Below are positions 1 to 8,808 of a stretch of 64,000 nucleotides of DNA, in pieces (position 1 is the stretch's first letter; the number at the start of each line of letters is the position of its first letter). The position numbers and the translations under genes are program-made. The stretch is from Hyphomicrobiales bacterium. GTDB taxonomy: Bacteria; Pseudomonadota; Alphaproteobacteria; Rhizobiales; Rhizobiaceae. The notes beneath the pieces were generated by a model that ran no database searches, was not told the origin of the DNA, and was given only the letters and a program-made list of their open reading frames with translations. The stretch covers positions 104,962 to 168,961 of the forward strand of contig UCJA01000016.1 in the NCBI GenBank assembly GCA_900472675.1, written 5' to 3'.

Positions 1-91
1 CGAAGGCGAGATCGTCGTGCCGCTCGGCCGCATGATCGAACGGGCAGAGGGTGCCCCCGGCGTCGCCTACAAGGGCACGCTCAGCCTATGA
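1..91 (+). CDS. purM: PurM C-terminus (phosphoribosylformylglycinamidine cyclo-ligase), partial
   Basis: Only the last 29 codons are in the window. The frame reads from base 2 to a TGA at 89-91 and ends with a glycine-rich tail (AYKGTLSL). This fits the C-terminus of AIR synthetase, step five of purine biosynthesis. The call rests mainly on context: the stop overlaps the purN start by four bases (ATGA), and purM-purN is the usual pair in proteobacteria. The rest of the gene lies upstream of base 1. Confidence 0.75.
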   Translation, partial: EGEIVVPLGRMIERAEGAPGVAYKGTLSL

Positions 92-756
92 CGTCGGCAG
101 CCGCCCCGGTCCGCAAGCGCGTCGCCGTGTTCATCTCCGGCGGCGGCTCCAACATGATCTCACTCGCGGACGCCTGTGCTGCGCAGGATTTTCCGGCGGA
201 AATCGTCGCGGTGATCTCCGACAAGGCTTCGGCCGGCGGGCTCGCCAAGGCAAAGGCGCGCGGCATTTCCGCGTTCGCCTTCGAGCGGAAGGACTTTGCC
301 TCGAAGGGCGAGCACGAAGCGGCCATCCTTGCCGCACTCGACGAGATCCAGCCTGACATCATCTGTCTTGCCGGCTACATGCGGCTGATCTCGGGCGAGT
401 TCATCAGCCGCTACACCGGGCGGATGCTGAACATCCACCCTTCCCTGCTGCCGCTGTTTCCCGGCCTGCATACCCACCATCGCGCGCTCGATTCCGGCAT
501 GACCATTGCTGGGTGCACCGTGCATTTCGTGACCGAGGGCATGGACGAAGGCCCGATCGTTGCGCAGGGCGTCGTTCCCGTGCTGGCCGACGACACGGCC
601 GATACGCTTGCGGCCCGCGTGCTGACTGTCGAACACCGGCTCTATCCCCAGGCGCTCAGGCTGATGGCCGAGGGCAAGGTGCGCATGGATGGCGGCAGGA
701 CGATCCGGCAGCGCGCACCCGCTCGCCCCGAACCGGGAATGCTGATCTCCGCCTGA
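88..756 (+). CDS. purN: Phosphoribosylglycinamide formyltransferase
   Basis: A 222-residue GAR transformylase, which moves a formyl group from 10-formyl-THF to GAR in cytosolic purine synthesis. The N-terminal SGGGSN loop (about 17-22) binds the phosphate of GAR. The catalytic triad is visible as N115 and H117 in NIHPSLLP and D153 in the EGMDEGP loop. Length matches the family (about 210-220). The ATG overlaps the purM stop (ATGA), so the two are probably translationally coupled. The last 15 or so residues are a loose basic/proline-rich tail. Confidence 0.96.
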   Translation: MTSAAAPVRKRVAVFISGGGSNMISLADACAAQDFPAEIVAVISDKASAGGLAKAKARGISAFAFERKDFASKGEHEAAILAALDEIQPDIICLAGYMRLISGEFISRYTGRMLNIHPSLLPLFPGLHTHHRALDSGMTIAGCTVHFVTEGMDEGPIVAQGVVPVLADDTADTLAARVLTVEHRLYPQALRLMAEGKVRMDGGRTIRQRAPARPEPGMLISA

Positions 757-817
757 CGTCACGATTGACGATCCCCGTGCCGCCCGCCATCATGGATGAG
801 TTGCAAGGAGCACGGCC

Positions 818-1051
818 ATGACCATCACGGTTGATATCGGCGACGCAGATCTTTCCGAATTGCTGGCCCAGGTCGAAGCCGGCGAGGAAATCATCCTGAT
901 GCGCAACGGCGTCTCGGTGGCGAAGCTGGCTGCCGTGCCATCATCCGAAAGCAAAAAGGAATTGATCGATACCATTCTGCGAGAGCGTTCAGGTCGCAAG
1001 CCGGTCTCCCAAGCCGAAATCGCTGAATGGAAACAGATCGGAAGACGTTAG
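818..1051 (+). CDS. Phd/YefM-type antitoxin
   Basis: A 77-residue protein with the typical antitoxin opening (beta strand, then SELLAQVEAGEEIILMRNGVSVAKLAAV). This is the Phd/YefM fold, which dimerises and binds DNA. The C-terminal third (SGRKPVSQAEIAEWKQIGRR) is polar and is expected to wrap the toxin. A good ribosome site (AAGGAG) lies eight bases before the ATG. The stop TAG overlaps the next gene's GTG (TAGTG), the normal antitoxin-first arrangement with a PIN toxin. The exact subfamily was not determined. Confidence 0.85.
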   Translation: MTITVDIGDADLSELLAQVEAGEEIILMRNGVSVAKLAAVPSSESKKELIDTILRERSGRKPVSQAEIAEWKQIGRR

Positions 1052-1452
1052 TGGTCTTCGTCATCGATGCGTCCGTCGCACTCGTGTGGTTTCTTCCCGA
1101 CGAAGAAAGCTCGGTGGCCGACTCCGTGCTGGCACGCGTCGATGCAGGCTCGGCTATCGCGCCGGATCTCTTCTGGCACGAGATGCGCAATGTTCTGATG
1201 ATTGCCTGGCGGCGGCAGCGGCTCCCACGTGCCGACGTCGATCACTCCATGATGCGGCTCGGGCAACTGAAAATCGAGACCGTTCCTTCGTTCGACTCGA
1301 CCCAGATCCTCAATCTCGCGGAACGGCACAATCTGACCGCTTACGACGCGGCTTACCTGGCACTCGCGATCGAGAGACAGGTAGCATTGGCGACATTGGA
1401 CAAGCGACTCATGGCAGCCGCAAAGGCTGAAGGTGTCGTTGTCATTGCCTGA
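1051..1452 (+). CDS. PIN-domain ribonuclease toxin (VapC-like)
   Basis: About 133 residues from the GTG at 1051. An in-frame ATG at 1027 would add eight residues, but the GTG directly overlaps the antitoxin stop and places the PIN signature (VIDASVALVWFL) at the N-terminus, as in VapC. The first catalytic Asp is in IDAS. The conserved Glu is in the FWHEM segment, and further acidic residues are in LTAYDAAYLALA, typical of the metal-dependent RNase site. VapC toxins usually cut tRNA or rRNA; this target is unknown. It converges on phnM, with 15 bases between the stops. Confidence 0.85.
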   Translation: MVFVIDASVALVWFLPDEESSVADSVLARVDAGSAIAPDLFWHEMRNVLMIAWRRQRLPRADVDHSMMRLGQLKIETVPSFDSTQILNLAERHNLTAYDAAYLALAIERQVALATLDKRLMAAAKAEGVVVIA

Positions 1453-1467
1453 TCAACTGTCTGAATC

Positions 1468-2634
1468 TCACGCCGCGGCACGCAGCCCATGCAGGGTGCC
1501 GTCGCTGTAGACGAACTGGCCGCCGCGGAAGGTGGCGCGGATGCGGTGCACGTCGCCCTTTTCCACCACCACCAGGTCGGCACGCTGGCCGATGGCAATT
1601 GCGCCGCGATCGGTAAGTCCGGCAGCACGTGCGGCGTTCGACGTCGCCATGGCAACTGCAGCCGGGAGACCGCCCTCGACCACTTCGGCGAGCTTGAAGA
1701 TGCCGGGTACGAAGGCGGCCGGATGATAGTCCGCCGCGATCACTGTCAGCAGCCCGGCGCGGGCTGCATCCAGGGCGCTCAGATTGCCGGACATGGACTG
1801 GCCGCGCAGCGCATTCGGGGCACCCATCAGCGTCCACAATCCACGGCGACGCGCTTCCTCGGCGGCCGGTGCCGTCACCGGGAATTCGCTGATGGTAACG
1901 CCGAGATCGAACATCTCCGCGACCTTTTCGGCACTGTCATCATCGTGGGAGGCAAGAGACAGGCCGTGCTTGCGCGCAAGGGCCACGATCTCCTTCAGCG
2001 TGGCATCAATCTGCGGATTGTCGCGCATGGCGATGCGCTTCTGGACAATCTCGGCTGCCATATCCTCGGAGATGGCGCGGCGCTCGGAGATGCTGGCGAT
2101 ATAGGCGGCGATGTTATTGTACTGGCCCTGCCCTGGCGTGTGGTCGGTGAGCGACACCATGTCGATCTCGCCGGCCTCCAGCAGCCGCGCCAGCGTCGGC
2201 GCAGCGCCGATATTGGTGATCTCGTAGCGGGCATGCACCCGGTGGTCGACCAGCAGGCTGTCGCGCAGGCGGTTGATACCTTCAATGACCGCAGAGGTGG
2301 TCTCCAGCGACCGGACATGGCCGTAGACGCTTTCGGTGGCGAAGGAGACCGCGGCGTAGGCGGTCGTGACGCCGGCTGCCGCCAGCTTCTTGTCGAGTTC
2401 GTGAATTCCGAAGTCGATCGGCATCTGCGCGTTGGGGCGTGGTGCGATCTCCCGTTCGATCATGTCGCCATGCAGGTCGACAAAACCCGGCATCAGCAGG
2501 CGGCCATCGCCGTCGAGTGCGGCATTCGCCACGGGCTCCGGACGAATGTCCGCGATCAGGCCGTCCTCTATGCGGACGGAGCCGCCCGTCACAACCTCGT
2601 TGGGCAAAACGAGGGTGAAATTGCTAAGCCACAT
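1468..2634 (-). CDS. phnM: Alpha-D-ribose 1-methylphosphonate 5-triphosphate diphosphatase (PhnM), stand-alone
   Basis: An amidohydrolase-fold protein of 388 residues. PhnM removes pyrophosphate from ribose-methylphosphonate triphosphate in the C-P lyase pathway. Visible motifs are the metal-binding PGFVDLHGDMIE near residue 50, SLTDHTPGQGQY, LASHDDDS and an AADYHP segment near the C-terminus. The frame extends upstream to 2703, but the ATG at 2634 has an AGGAGA ribosome site and the expected N-terminus (MWLSNFTLVLPN). No other phn gene is in the window, so this is an isolated copy, perhaps accessory to a phn operon elsewhere. Confidence 0.88.
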   Translation of the reverse strand: MWLSNFTLVLPNEVVTGGSVRIEDGLIADIRPEPVANAALDGDGRLLMPGFVDLHGDMIEREIAPRPNAQMPIDFGIHELDKKLAAAGVTTAYAAVSFATESVYGHVRSLETTSAVIEGINRLRDSLLVDHRVHARYEITNIGAAPTLARLLEAGEIDMVSLTDHTPGQGQYNNIAAYIASISERRAISEDMAAEIVQKRIAMRDNPQIDATLKEIVALARKHGLSLASHDDDSAEKVAEMFDLGVTISEFPVTAPAAEEARRRGLWTLMGAPNALRGQSMSGNLSALDAARAGLLTVIAADYHPAAFVPGIFKLAEVVEGGLPAAVAMATSNAARAAGLTDRGAIAIGQRADLVVVEKGDVHRIRATFRGGQFVYSDGTLHGLRAAA

Positions 2635-2779
2635 AGGCTTGTCTCCTGACCGCATGCATTGATTGACAAGGGGCAGCGCATAGCCCTGCTTCGTGACAAA
2701 CATGTGAACTTGGTGGACATAACATCAAGTTGCCCGGGCAGCGATAACCACCCGGGCGACGTTGCGTAACTTAGGCGGT

Positions 2780-3616
2780 TCAGCCTTTGAGAAAGGCCAT
2801 CAGGTCCTGGGTCAGCCGCTCCTTGTGGGACGCGAACAGACCATGTGGGCCGCCATCGTATTCGATCAGCTTGGCGCCCGGAATGGCTGCTGCGGCTGCA
2901 CGACCGGAGGTTTCGATCGGCACCGTCTGGTCGCTCGTACCGTGGATCACCAGGGTTGGCACGGTGAAGCTTGCGAGGTCCGGCCGGAAATCGGTCGTCG
3001 CGAAGGCCTTGGCGCAGGCAAGCGTCGGCTTGAGGCCCGCCATCATCGTCTGCTGGAAAGACCAGTCGAGCACTTCGTCGCTGACGGAACCTTTAAACAT
3101 TCCAACGCCGTAGAAGGTCTTGAAGAAGCTCTTGAAGAAATGCGCCCGGTCATCGGTCATTCCCTTGGTCATCTCGTCGAAGGTCGACTGGGGCACGCCA
3201 TTCGGGTTGTCGGCCGTCTGCAGCATGTAGGGGACGACGGAGGCGACCAGCGCCGCCTTGGTAACACCCTTGCCGCCGTGTCGCGACATGTAGCGGGCCA
3301 CTTCGCCGCCACCCATGGAAAAGCCCATAAGGGTGATATTCTCGGCGCCGGTCGCTTCGATCACATCGGCCAGGTCATCGGCCAGCGTGTCGTAGTCATA
3401 GCCCTGCCAGGGCTGATCCGAACGGCCGAAGCCGCGGCGGTCGTAGGAGATGGCCCGGTAGCCGGCATTGGCGGCGACCATGGCGAAATCGTCCCACGTG
3501 TCGGCGGTGAGCGGCCAGCCATGCATCATGATGACCGTGCCGGATGCCTGGCCACCTGATGGGGCCCAGTCCTTGACGTAGAGTTGCGTGCCGTCGCGGG
3601 TGGTGATCATGGGCAT
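2780..3616 (-). CDS. Alpha/beta hydrolase (non-haem chloroperoxidase / arylesterase-like)
   Basis: A 278-residue alpha/beta hydrolase resembling cofactor-free chloroperoxidases and aryl esterases. The nucleophile elbow is GFSMGG with Ser100. Asp229 (HGTSDQTVP) and His258 (GGPHGL) complete the catalytic triad. The oxyanion region MHGWPL is at 31-36, and the family marker YDRRGFGRSDQPW is at 58-70. The substrate cannot be told from sequence. There is no signal peptide, so it is cytosolic. It is transcribed in the same direction as the Nudix and oxidoreductase genes upstream but separated by 67 bases. Confidence 0.85.
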   Translation of the reverse strand: MPMITTRDGTQLYVKDWAPSGGQASGTVIMMHGWPLTADTWDDFAMVAANAGYRAISYDRRGFGRSDQPWQGYDYDTLADDLADVIEATGAENITLMGFSMGGGEVARYMSRHGGKGVTKAALVASVVPYMLQTADNPNGVPQSTFDEMTKGMTDDRAHFFKSFFKTFYGVGMFKGSVSDEVLDWSFQQTMMAGLKPTLACAKAFATTDFRPDLASFTVPTLVIHGTSDQTVPIETSGRAAAAAIPGAKLIEYDGGPHGLFASHKERLTQDLMAFLKG

Positions 3617-3683
3617 GGGAGCGTTCCTATGTTGTCGAGGAACTTTCCAACGGCCCTGTACGTGATCTTGTTCCCGCCTGCCG

Positions 3684-4286
3684 TCAGCCGGTTGCCGACG
3701 TGAGAGAGGCTCGGTTTAGCGCGGCCCACTGCAGCAGCATGATGGTCTTGGCATCAAAGATTTCGCCGCTCCCGACCATGGCCAGCGCATCGCCCAGAGG
3801 GACTTCCATGACCTCGATGTCCTCGTGCTCTTCGGCGAGGCCGCCGCCCTCCTCCAGCCGGTCGCTTGCATCGATGCCGGCGTAAAAGAAGTGCACGATC
3901 TCGGTGACCGAGCCGGGCGACATCAGGGCCTTGAACAGGAAGCGCACGTCGCGGGGGCGGTAGCCCGTCTCTTCCATCGCTTCCCGCCGGATCGCCTCTT
4001 CCGGCTGATCCTCGTCCAGCACGCCGGCCGGCACTTCCATCATCCAGGCCGGCTGCCCTATCACATAGGCCGGCAGGCGGAACTGCCTGACCAGAACCAC
4101 GGTGTCCCGCGCGGCGTCGTAAAGCAGGATCGCTGCCGCTTCGCCGCGATGGTAGATCTCGCGGTGGATGCGGTGGGAGACGCCGTCCCTGTCGGTGTAG
4201 TCCAGCTCGTAGTTCGAAAGCTTCGTCCAGCCGTCGGACAGCGTGTCCTGCCTGGCGATCTTCACCCGGTCGCGCTCATCCGTCAT
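3684..4286 (-). CDS. nudK: Nudix hydrolase, NudK-like (nucleotide-sugar / GDP-mannose pyrophosphatase type)
   Basis: A 200-residue Nudix protein. The Nudix box lies at about 88-109 and ends RREAMEETGY, with the metal-binding glutamates of REAMEE. The spacing of this box (one residue longer than the generic form) and the preceding LVRQFRLPAYV segment match the NudK/AdpP group that cleaves GDP-mannose or ADP-ribose. Its ATG overlaps the stop of the upstream molybdopterin oxidoreductase by four bases, so the two are almost certainly co-translated. The substrate is inferred from family only. Confidence 0.85.
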   Translation of the reverse strand: MTDERDRVKIARQDTLSDGWTKLSNYELDYTDRDGVSHRIHREIYHRGEAAAILLYDAARDTVVLVRQFRLPAYVIGQPAWMMEVPAGVLDEDQPEEAIRREAMEETGYRPRDVRFLFKALMSPGSVTEIVHFFYAGIDASDRLEEGGGLAEEHEDIEVMEVPLGDALAMVGSGEIFDAKTIMLLQWAALNRASLTSATG

Positions 4287-6421
4287 GCCATATCCTTGCG
4301 CAGCCAGACCTTGTTGTCGTGGAATGCGGCGCCGCCGTAGGGCGCGACCGCATCGGCACCGGTCAGCACGTTGATGCCCTCGCCATCCAGGTGCTTGCTG
4401 TTCGGCCAGAGCCCCTCAGCGACCAGGACGCCGGGGCGTGCACCGGCCACAAGCTTCGCATGCAGGCGGATTTCGCCGCGGCTGTTGCCAAGCCGGACGA
4501 CGTCGCCGTCGAGAACGCCGAGGCGGGCCGCATCCGACGGCTCGATCACGACTTCCGGGCGTCCCTCGCGCTGGACGGACCCCTTGGTCTCGGTGAAGGA
4601 GGAGTTGAGGAAGCTGCGGGCGGGCGAGGTCGCCAGCCGGAAGGGATGCGCCGTGTCGGACAGCTCGATGACATCGACCTGGTCCGGGAAGGCCGGAAGC
4701 TGGGCGTAGGGTCCCTGCGGGCCGACGTTCTGCGGCGGCTTGTCCGGCGACGGGCCGTTCACCCAGTCCGGGCTGAAGCGGAACTTTCCGTCCGGATAGC
4801 CGAAGCCCTTGAGGTAATGCGCGGTCTCGAAATCCGGCTGCGCATCGATCCAGCGGTTTTCCTTCAAGCCCTCGTAGGAGCCCCAGCCGCTCGCCTGGAG
4901 GATCGTGTCGATGTGCTGACGCTCATCCCGCCCGAAGCCCTGGTAATGATCGACGCCAAGACGCTTGGCCAGTTCCTCGATGACGAAGAGATTGGTGCGC
5001 ACCGTCGCCGGCGGCTCGACCAGCTTTGGTCCGAGCAGGATGTGCTGGTGGCCGCCACCGCGATAAAGATCGTCGTGCTCAAGGAACATGGTGGCCGGCA
5101 GGACGATATCGGCGACCTGTGCCGTGTCGGTCATGAACTGCTCGTGGACGGCGACGAACAGGTCGTCGCGCAGGAAGCCCTCGCGCACCAGGCGCTGCTC
5201 CGGCGCCACGTTCATGGGGTTGGTGTTCTGGATCAGGAGCGCCGTGACCGGACCGCCGCGGCGCAACGCCTCGGCGTCGCCGGTCAACACACGGCCGATC
5301 TGCGACTGGTCAAGCTGGCGAATGTTCGGATCGGCATAGGCAGTGCCCATCAGTTCCGACTTGTCGAGCCGGTAGATCCCGCCATTGTTGTGGAAGGCGC
5401 CGCCGCCTTCGTATTGCCAGGAGCCGAGCACGGTCGAGACCGAGAGCGCCGCATGCATGGCGACCGTGCCGTTGCGCTGGCGTGCAAAGCCGTAGCCCAG
5501 CCGGAAGAAGGACTTCTTCGTGGTCCCGACAAGGCGCGCGAATTCCTCGATTTCCGCAACGGGAAGCCCGGTGATGCCTGAGGCCCATTCCGGCGTCCGG
5601 GTCTTCAGATGTTCTTCGAGACCGGCCGGATCATCGGCGAACTTCGCCATGTAGGCGCGGTCGGCATAGCCGTCGCGGAAGGCGACATGCATGACGGCGC
5701 AGGCAAGGGCTGCATCCGTGCCGGGCCTCAGCACCAGCGCCAGGTCGGCCTGCTTCATGGTCGGATTGTCGTAGATGTCGATGACGACGATCTTGGCACC
5801 GCGCTCCTTGCGAGCCTTGATCGCGTGGGTCATCACGTTGACCTGAGTGGAAACGGCATTCGTGCCCCAGATCACCACGCAGTCGGACTTCGCCATTTCG
5901 CGCGGGTCGGGACCCCGCAGGGCACCGGTGCCCATGACGTATCCCGTCCAAGCCATGTTGGTGCAGATCGTGCCGAAGAAGCCGGAGTATTTCTTGGCGT
6001 GCCGCAGCCGCTCGATCGAATCGCGCTGCACCTGCCCCATGGTTCCGGCATAGAAGTAAGGCCAGACGGCTTCCGAGCCGTACTGCGCTTCCGCCTTCAC
6101 GAAAGCGTTGGCGACTTCGTCGAGCGCGGCCTCCCAGGAGACCTCCTGCCAGCCGCCCTCGCCCTTGGCGCCGATCCGGCGCTTTGGCACCATCAGGCGG
6201 TCGGGGTGGTAGATGCGCTCGTTGTAGCGGGCGACCTTGGCGCAGATGACCCCGGCCGTGTAGGTGTTGTCGGCGGATCCGCGCACGCGGCCGATGCGGC
6301 CGTCGGCAGAGACGTCGACGTCGAGTGCGCAGGCGGAGGGGCAATCATGCGGACAGACCGTATGGCCTACCGTGTCCTGCCCTGATGCCGATGAGGCGGT
6401 GATTTTGGTCGCAACGTTCAT
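4283..6421 (-). CDS. Molybdopterin-dependent oxidoreductase with an N-terminal [4Fe-4S] site
   Basis: About 712 residues of the DMSO-reductase/formate-dehydrogenase superfamily. C23, C27, C31 and C60 (CPHDCPSAC followed by VICAK) form the N-terminal [4Fe-4S] site. The molybdopterin-binding regions follow (VWGTNAVSTQVNVM, GYGFARQRNG, LLIQNTNPMNVAP), as does the C-terminal cofactor-binding domain (NDP-type SRGEIRLHAKL). There is no Tat signal, so it is cytosolic. No electron-transfer subunit gene is adjacent, so partner and substrate are unknown. An in-frame TTG at 6439 is an alternative start; the ATG at 6421 was preferred. The gene is coupled to the Nudix gene. Confidence 0.88.
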   Translation of the reverse strand: MNVATKITASSASGQDTVGHTVCPHDCPSACALDVDVSADGRIGRVRGSADNTYTAGVICAKVARYNERIYHPDRLMVPKRRIGAKGEGGWQEVSWEAALDEVANAFVKAEAQYGSEAVWPYFYAGTMGQVQRDSIERLRHAKKYSGFFGTICTNMAWTGYVMGTGALRGPDPREMAKSDCVVIWGTNAVSTQVNVMTHAIKARKERGAKIVVIDIYDNPTMKQADLALVLRPGTDAALACAVMHVAFRDGYADRAYMAKFADDPAGLEEHLKTRTPEWASGITGLPVAEIEEFARLVGTTKKSFFRLGYGFARQRNGTVAMHAALSVSTVLGSWQYEGGGAFHNNGGIYRLDKSELMGTAYADPNIRQLDQSQIGRVLTGDAEALRRGGPVTALLIQNTNPMNVAPEQRLVREGFLRDDLFVAVHEQFMTDTAQVADIVLPATMFLEHDDLYRGGGHQHILLGPKLVEPPATVRTNLFVIEELAKRLGVDHYQGFGRDERQHIDTILQASGWGSYEGLKENRWIDAQPDFETAHYLKGFGYPDGKFRFSPDWVNGPSPDKPPQNVGPQGPYAQLPAFPDQVDVIELSDTAHPFRLATSPARSFLNSSFTETKGSVQREGRPEVVIEPSDAARLGVLDGDVVRLGNSRGEIRLHAKLVAGARPGVLVAEGLWPNSKHLDGEGINVLTGADAVAPYGGAAFHDNKVWLRKDMA

Positions 6422-6504
6422 AGGTTTTCTATAGGACAAGCAGGCTCAGGCCAGAAGTGGCATTCGCAGCGCATCAATTTTATTCATCCGGGCCATAGGC
6501 ACAC

Positions 6505-7374
6505 ATGAACTACCGGCACATCTACCACGCAGGCAATTTCGCCGACGTCCTGAAGCATGCCGTCCTGGCACGGCTGATCCGTTACGCGCAGAACAAGGAC
6601 AAGGCCTTCCGGGTGCTGGATACGCATGCCGGCACCGGGATCTACGATCTGTCCTCAGAGGAAGCGCAGAAAACCGGCGAATGGCGCGATGGTATCGGCC
6701 GGCTGATGGAGGCCGATCTGCCTGCGCCAGTTGCCGAGTTGCTGGCACCCTATCTGGATGCGGTCCGCGAGCTGAACCCAAGCGGGGACATCAAACGCTA
6801 TCCCGGGTCGCCGAAACTTGCGCGCATGCTGTTTCGCCCGCAGGACCGGCTGTCTGCAATGGAACTGCATCCGGAGGATGCCGGGCGGCTCCAGCGGCTG
6901 TTCGAGGGCGACTACCAGGTTCGCGCCACCGAGCTGGACGGCTGGCTGGCGCTCGGTGCGCATCTGCCGCCTAAGGAAAAGCGCGGCATCGTGCTGGTCG
7001 ATCCTCCCTTCGAGGAGGAAGGCGAATACGACCGGCTGGTCAGAGGCTTTGCCACCGGCTACCGGCGGTTTCCGGGCGGCACCTATTGCCTCTGGTACCC
7101 GATCAAGAAGGGCGCGCCGCCGAAGTCCTTCCATGAGGCACTGCAGGCGCTGCAGATCCCGAAAATGCTGTGCGCCGAACTGACGGTCAAAAGCGACCGC
7201 GAGGAAACCGGCCTGTCCGGCTCCGGGCTGATCATCGTCAACCCGCCCTTCACGCTGAAAGCCGAACTGCACCTGATGCTGCCGGTGCTGAAGACCGTCC
7301 TCACCCAGGACCGGTTTGCCTCGCATCGGGCATTCTGGCTGACCGACGAGAGCGTCCATCAGGATGAGGACTAG
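6505..7374 (+). CDS. rlmJ: 23S rRNA (adenine(2030)-N6)-methyltransferase RlmJ
   Basis: 289 residues with the RlmJ hallmarks: the N-terminal MNYRHIYHAGNFADVLKH, the SAM-binding LDTHAGTGIYDL at 38-49, and the amino-methyltransferase motif DPPF at 166-169. RlmJ methylates A2030 of 23S rRNA in free rRNA before 50S assembly. Length matches the family (about 280). The gene is divergent from the molybdopterin oxidoreductase across an 83-base gap. Confidence 0.95.
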   Translation: MNYRHIYHAGNFADVLKHAVLARLIRYAQNKDKAFRVLDTHAGTGIYDLSSEEAQKTGEWRDGIGRLMEADLPAPVAELLAPYLDAVRELNPSGDIKRYPGSPKLARMLFRPQDRLSAMELHPEDAGRLQRLFEGDYQVRATELDGWLALGAHLPPKEKRGIVLVDPPFEEEGEYDRLVRGFATGYRRFPGGTYCLWYPIKKGAPPKSFHEALQALQIPKMLCAELTVKSDREETGLSGSGLIIVNPPFTLKAELHLMLPVLKTVLTQDRFASHRAFWLTDESVHQDED

Positions 7375-7452
7375 ACCCTGATTGGGGCGCCGGCCCATCT
7401 TGACCGGTCACCGCTTCCCAACCATGGTGCGCGGGCATCAGAGGGCAAAGCG

Positions 7453-8103
7453 ATGAAATATCTTCTGGCGGCAGCCATTCTGACCGGTCTCGCGACCACG
7501 GCCTCGGCGCAGGACAATCGTCCGTCGAAGCCCGGCGCATTCGATTTCTATGTGTTGTCGCTGTCCTGGTCGCCCAGCTTCTGCAGCGGGCAAAAGGACG
7601 ACCGCAACAAGCAGCAGTGCGGCACCGACCGCGGGTTCGGCTTTATCGTGCACGGCCTCTGGCCGCAGAACGAGACGGGCTATCCCGAGTTCTGCCCCAG
7701 CAGCGAGCCAAAACGGGTACCGACGGAACTCGGCCGGCCGCTGTTTGACATCATGCCGTCGATGGGACTGATCGGCAACGAGTGGCGCAAGCATGGCACC
7801 TGCTCGGGCCTCAGCCAGGAGGCGTATTTCGCGCTGTTGCGGAAGGCCTACCAGAAGATTCGCATCCCCGAGACGCTCGGCCAGGGCAAGGCGATGCTGA
7901 GGCTATCGCCAGACCAGATCGAAGACAGGTTCGTGTCGGCCAATGCGGGCCTCTCCCGGGCCGCCATGTCCACCAGCTGCAAGGGCCGGCAGTTTTCCGA
8001 AGTGCGGATCTGCCTGACCAAGGACCTGCAGTTCCGCGAATGCGCAGAGGTCGACGAGGACAGCTGCGAGGCCGACCAGGTCACACTGCCGCCGGTGCGG
8101 TAA
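7453..8103 (+). CDS. Secreted RNase T2 family ribonuclease
   Basis: 216 residues with a Sec signal peptide (MKYLLAAAILTGLATTASAQ, cut near residue 19). Both catalytic blocks of RNase T2 are intact: FIVHGLWP at 64-71 with His67, and EWRKHGTC at 110-117 with Glu110 and His114. At least six cysteines (for example C44, C56, C81, C117) could form the usual disulfides in the periplasm. RNase T2 enzymes degrade RNA to 2',3'-cyclic nucleotides and in bacteria act as periplasmic RNase I. It follows rlmJ by 78 bases. Confidence 0.93.
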   Translation: MKYLLAAAILTGLATTASAQDNRPSKPGAFDFYVLSLSWSPSFCSGQKDDRNKQQCGTDRGFGFIVHGLWPQNETGYPEFCPSSEPKRVPTELGRPLFDIMPSMGLIGNEWRKHGTCSGLSQEAYFALLRKAYQKIRIPETLGQGKAMLRLSPDQIEDRFVSANAGLSRAAMSTSCKGRQFSEVRICLTKDLQFRECAEVDEDSCEADQVTLPPVR

Positions 8104-8127
8104 ACCTCTCCCAAAAGGATTGATTTG

Positions 8128-8724
8128 ATGAAACTGCTCTACTCCCCCGCCTCCCCCTATTCGGCAAAGGTTCGGATGGCGGCGCGCCACCTCGGTATCG
8201 AGATCGACGCCGTGACCACCGATACGAATGCTGCACCGTCGGAGCTGCTGGACAACAATCCGCTTGGCAAAATCCCGGTGTTGCTGCGCAAGGGCGAACC
8301 GGGGATCTACGACAGCGTCGCCATCATGCACTACCTGGACCGTTTGTCGGGAGGCAAACTCTACCCGAAGAAGCAGGACAAGCGCACCGAGGCGGACGTG
8401 CTGGAAGCCTTGTGCGACGGAATCACCGATTGCCTGCTGGCGATCATGTATGAGCGCCGTTTCCGTCCCGAGGAGAAGATCCACCAGCCGTGGATCGACA
8501 AGCAGTGGGGCAAGGTCGTGCACGGGCTGGATTACCTTGAGGCCAACCTGCCGAAGACCGGCAAGAAGCTGCATGGCGGGCATTTTTCGCTCGCCGCCCT
8601 GATCGGCTATCTCGACCTGCGCTTCAACGGCCAGTGGGCCGAGGGTCGCCCCGAACTTGCGTCCTGGCCGGATGTGTTCGGGAAGCGCTTCAGCGACTAC
8701 GCCGAAATGAAATCGACAGCCTGA
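8128..8724 (+). CDS. Glutathione S-transferase family protein
   Basis: 198 residues with an N-terminal thioredoxin-like domain (MKLLYSPASPYSAKVRMAARHLGIE) and the glutathione-binding PLGKIPVLL and GIYDSVAIMHYLD segments. The C-terminal alpha-helical domain follows. Ser7/Ser10 in the SPASPYS loop could activate glutathione. The substrate is unknown. The ATG at 8128 follows an AAAGGA ribosome site; a TTG one codon earlier is less likely. It converges on the outer-membrane protein gene and shares its terminator. Confidence 0.88.
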   Translation: MKLLYSPASPYSAKVRMAARHLGIEIDAVTTDTNAAPSELLDNNPLGKIPVLLRKGEPGIYDSVAIMHYLDRLSGGKLYPKKQDKRTEADVLEALCDGITDCLLAIMYERRFRPEEKIHQPWIDKQWGKVVHGLDYLEANLPKTGKKLHGGHFSLAALIGYLDLRFNGQWAEGRPELASWPDVFGKRFSDYAEMKSTA

Positions 8725-8753
8725 CATCGGCTTTTTTTGACGCCCGTCGCAAA

Positions 8754-8790
8754 CGAAAAAAGCCCAGACCGGAAGGCCTGGGCTTTTTCG
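8754..8790. terminator. Bidirectional Rho-independent terminator
   Basis: A hairpin whose arms are CGAAAAAAGCCCAG and CTGGGCTTTTTCG around a short GC-rich loop. It has an A tract on one side and a T tract on the other, so it can stop both convergent genes (the GST from the left, the outer-membrane protein from the right). Confidence 0.85.
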
Positions 8791-8808
8791 TCAGAGCCTT
8801 GTTAAGGC

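Noticed and set aside
1489..2649. Long open frame antisense to phnM
   Set aside because: It mirrors the phnM codons, lacks any protein-family resemblance and is typical of GC-rich third-position bias.
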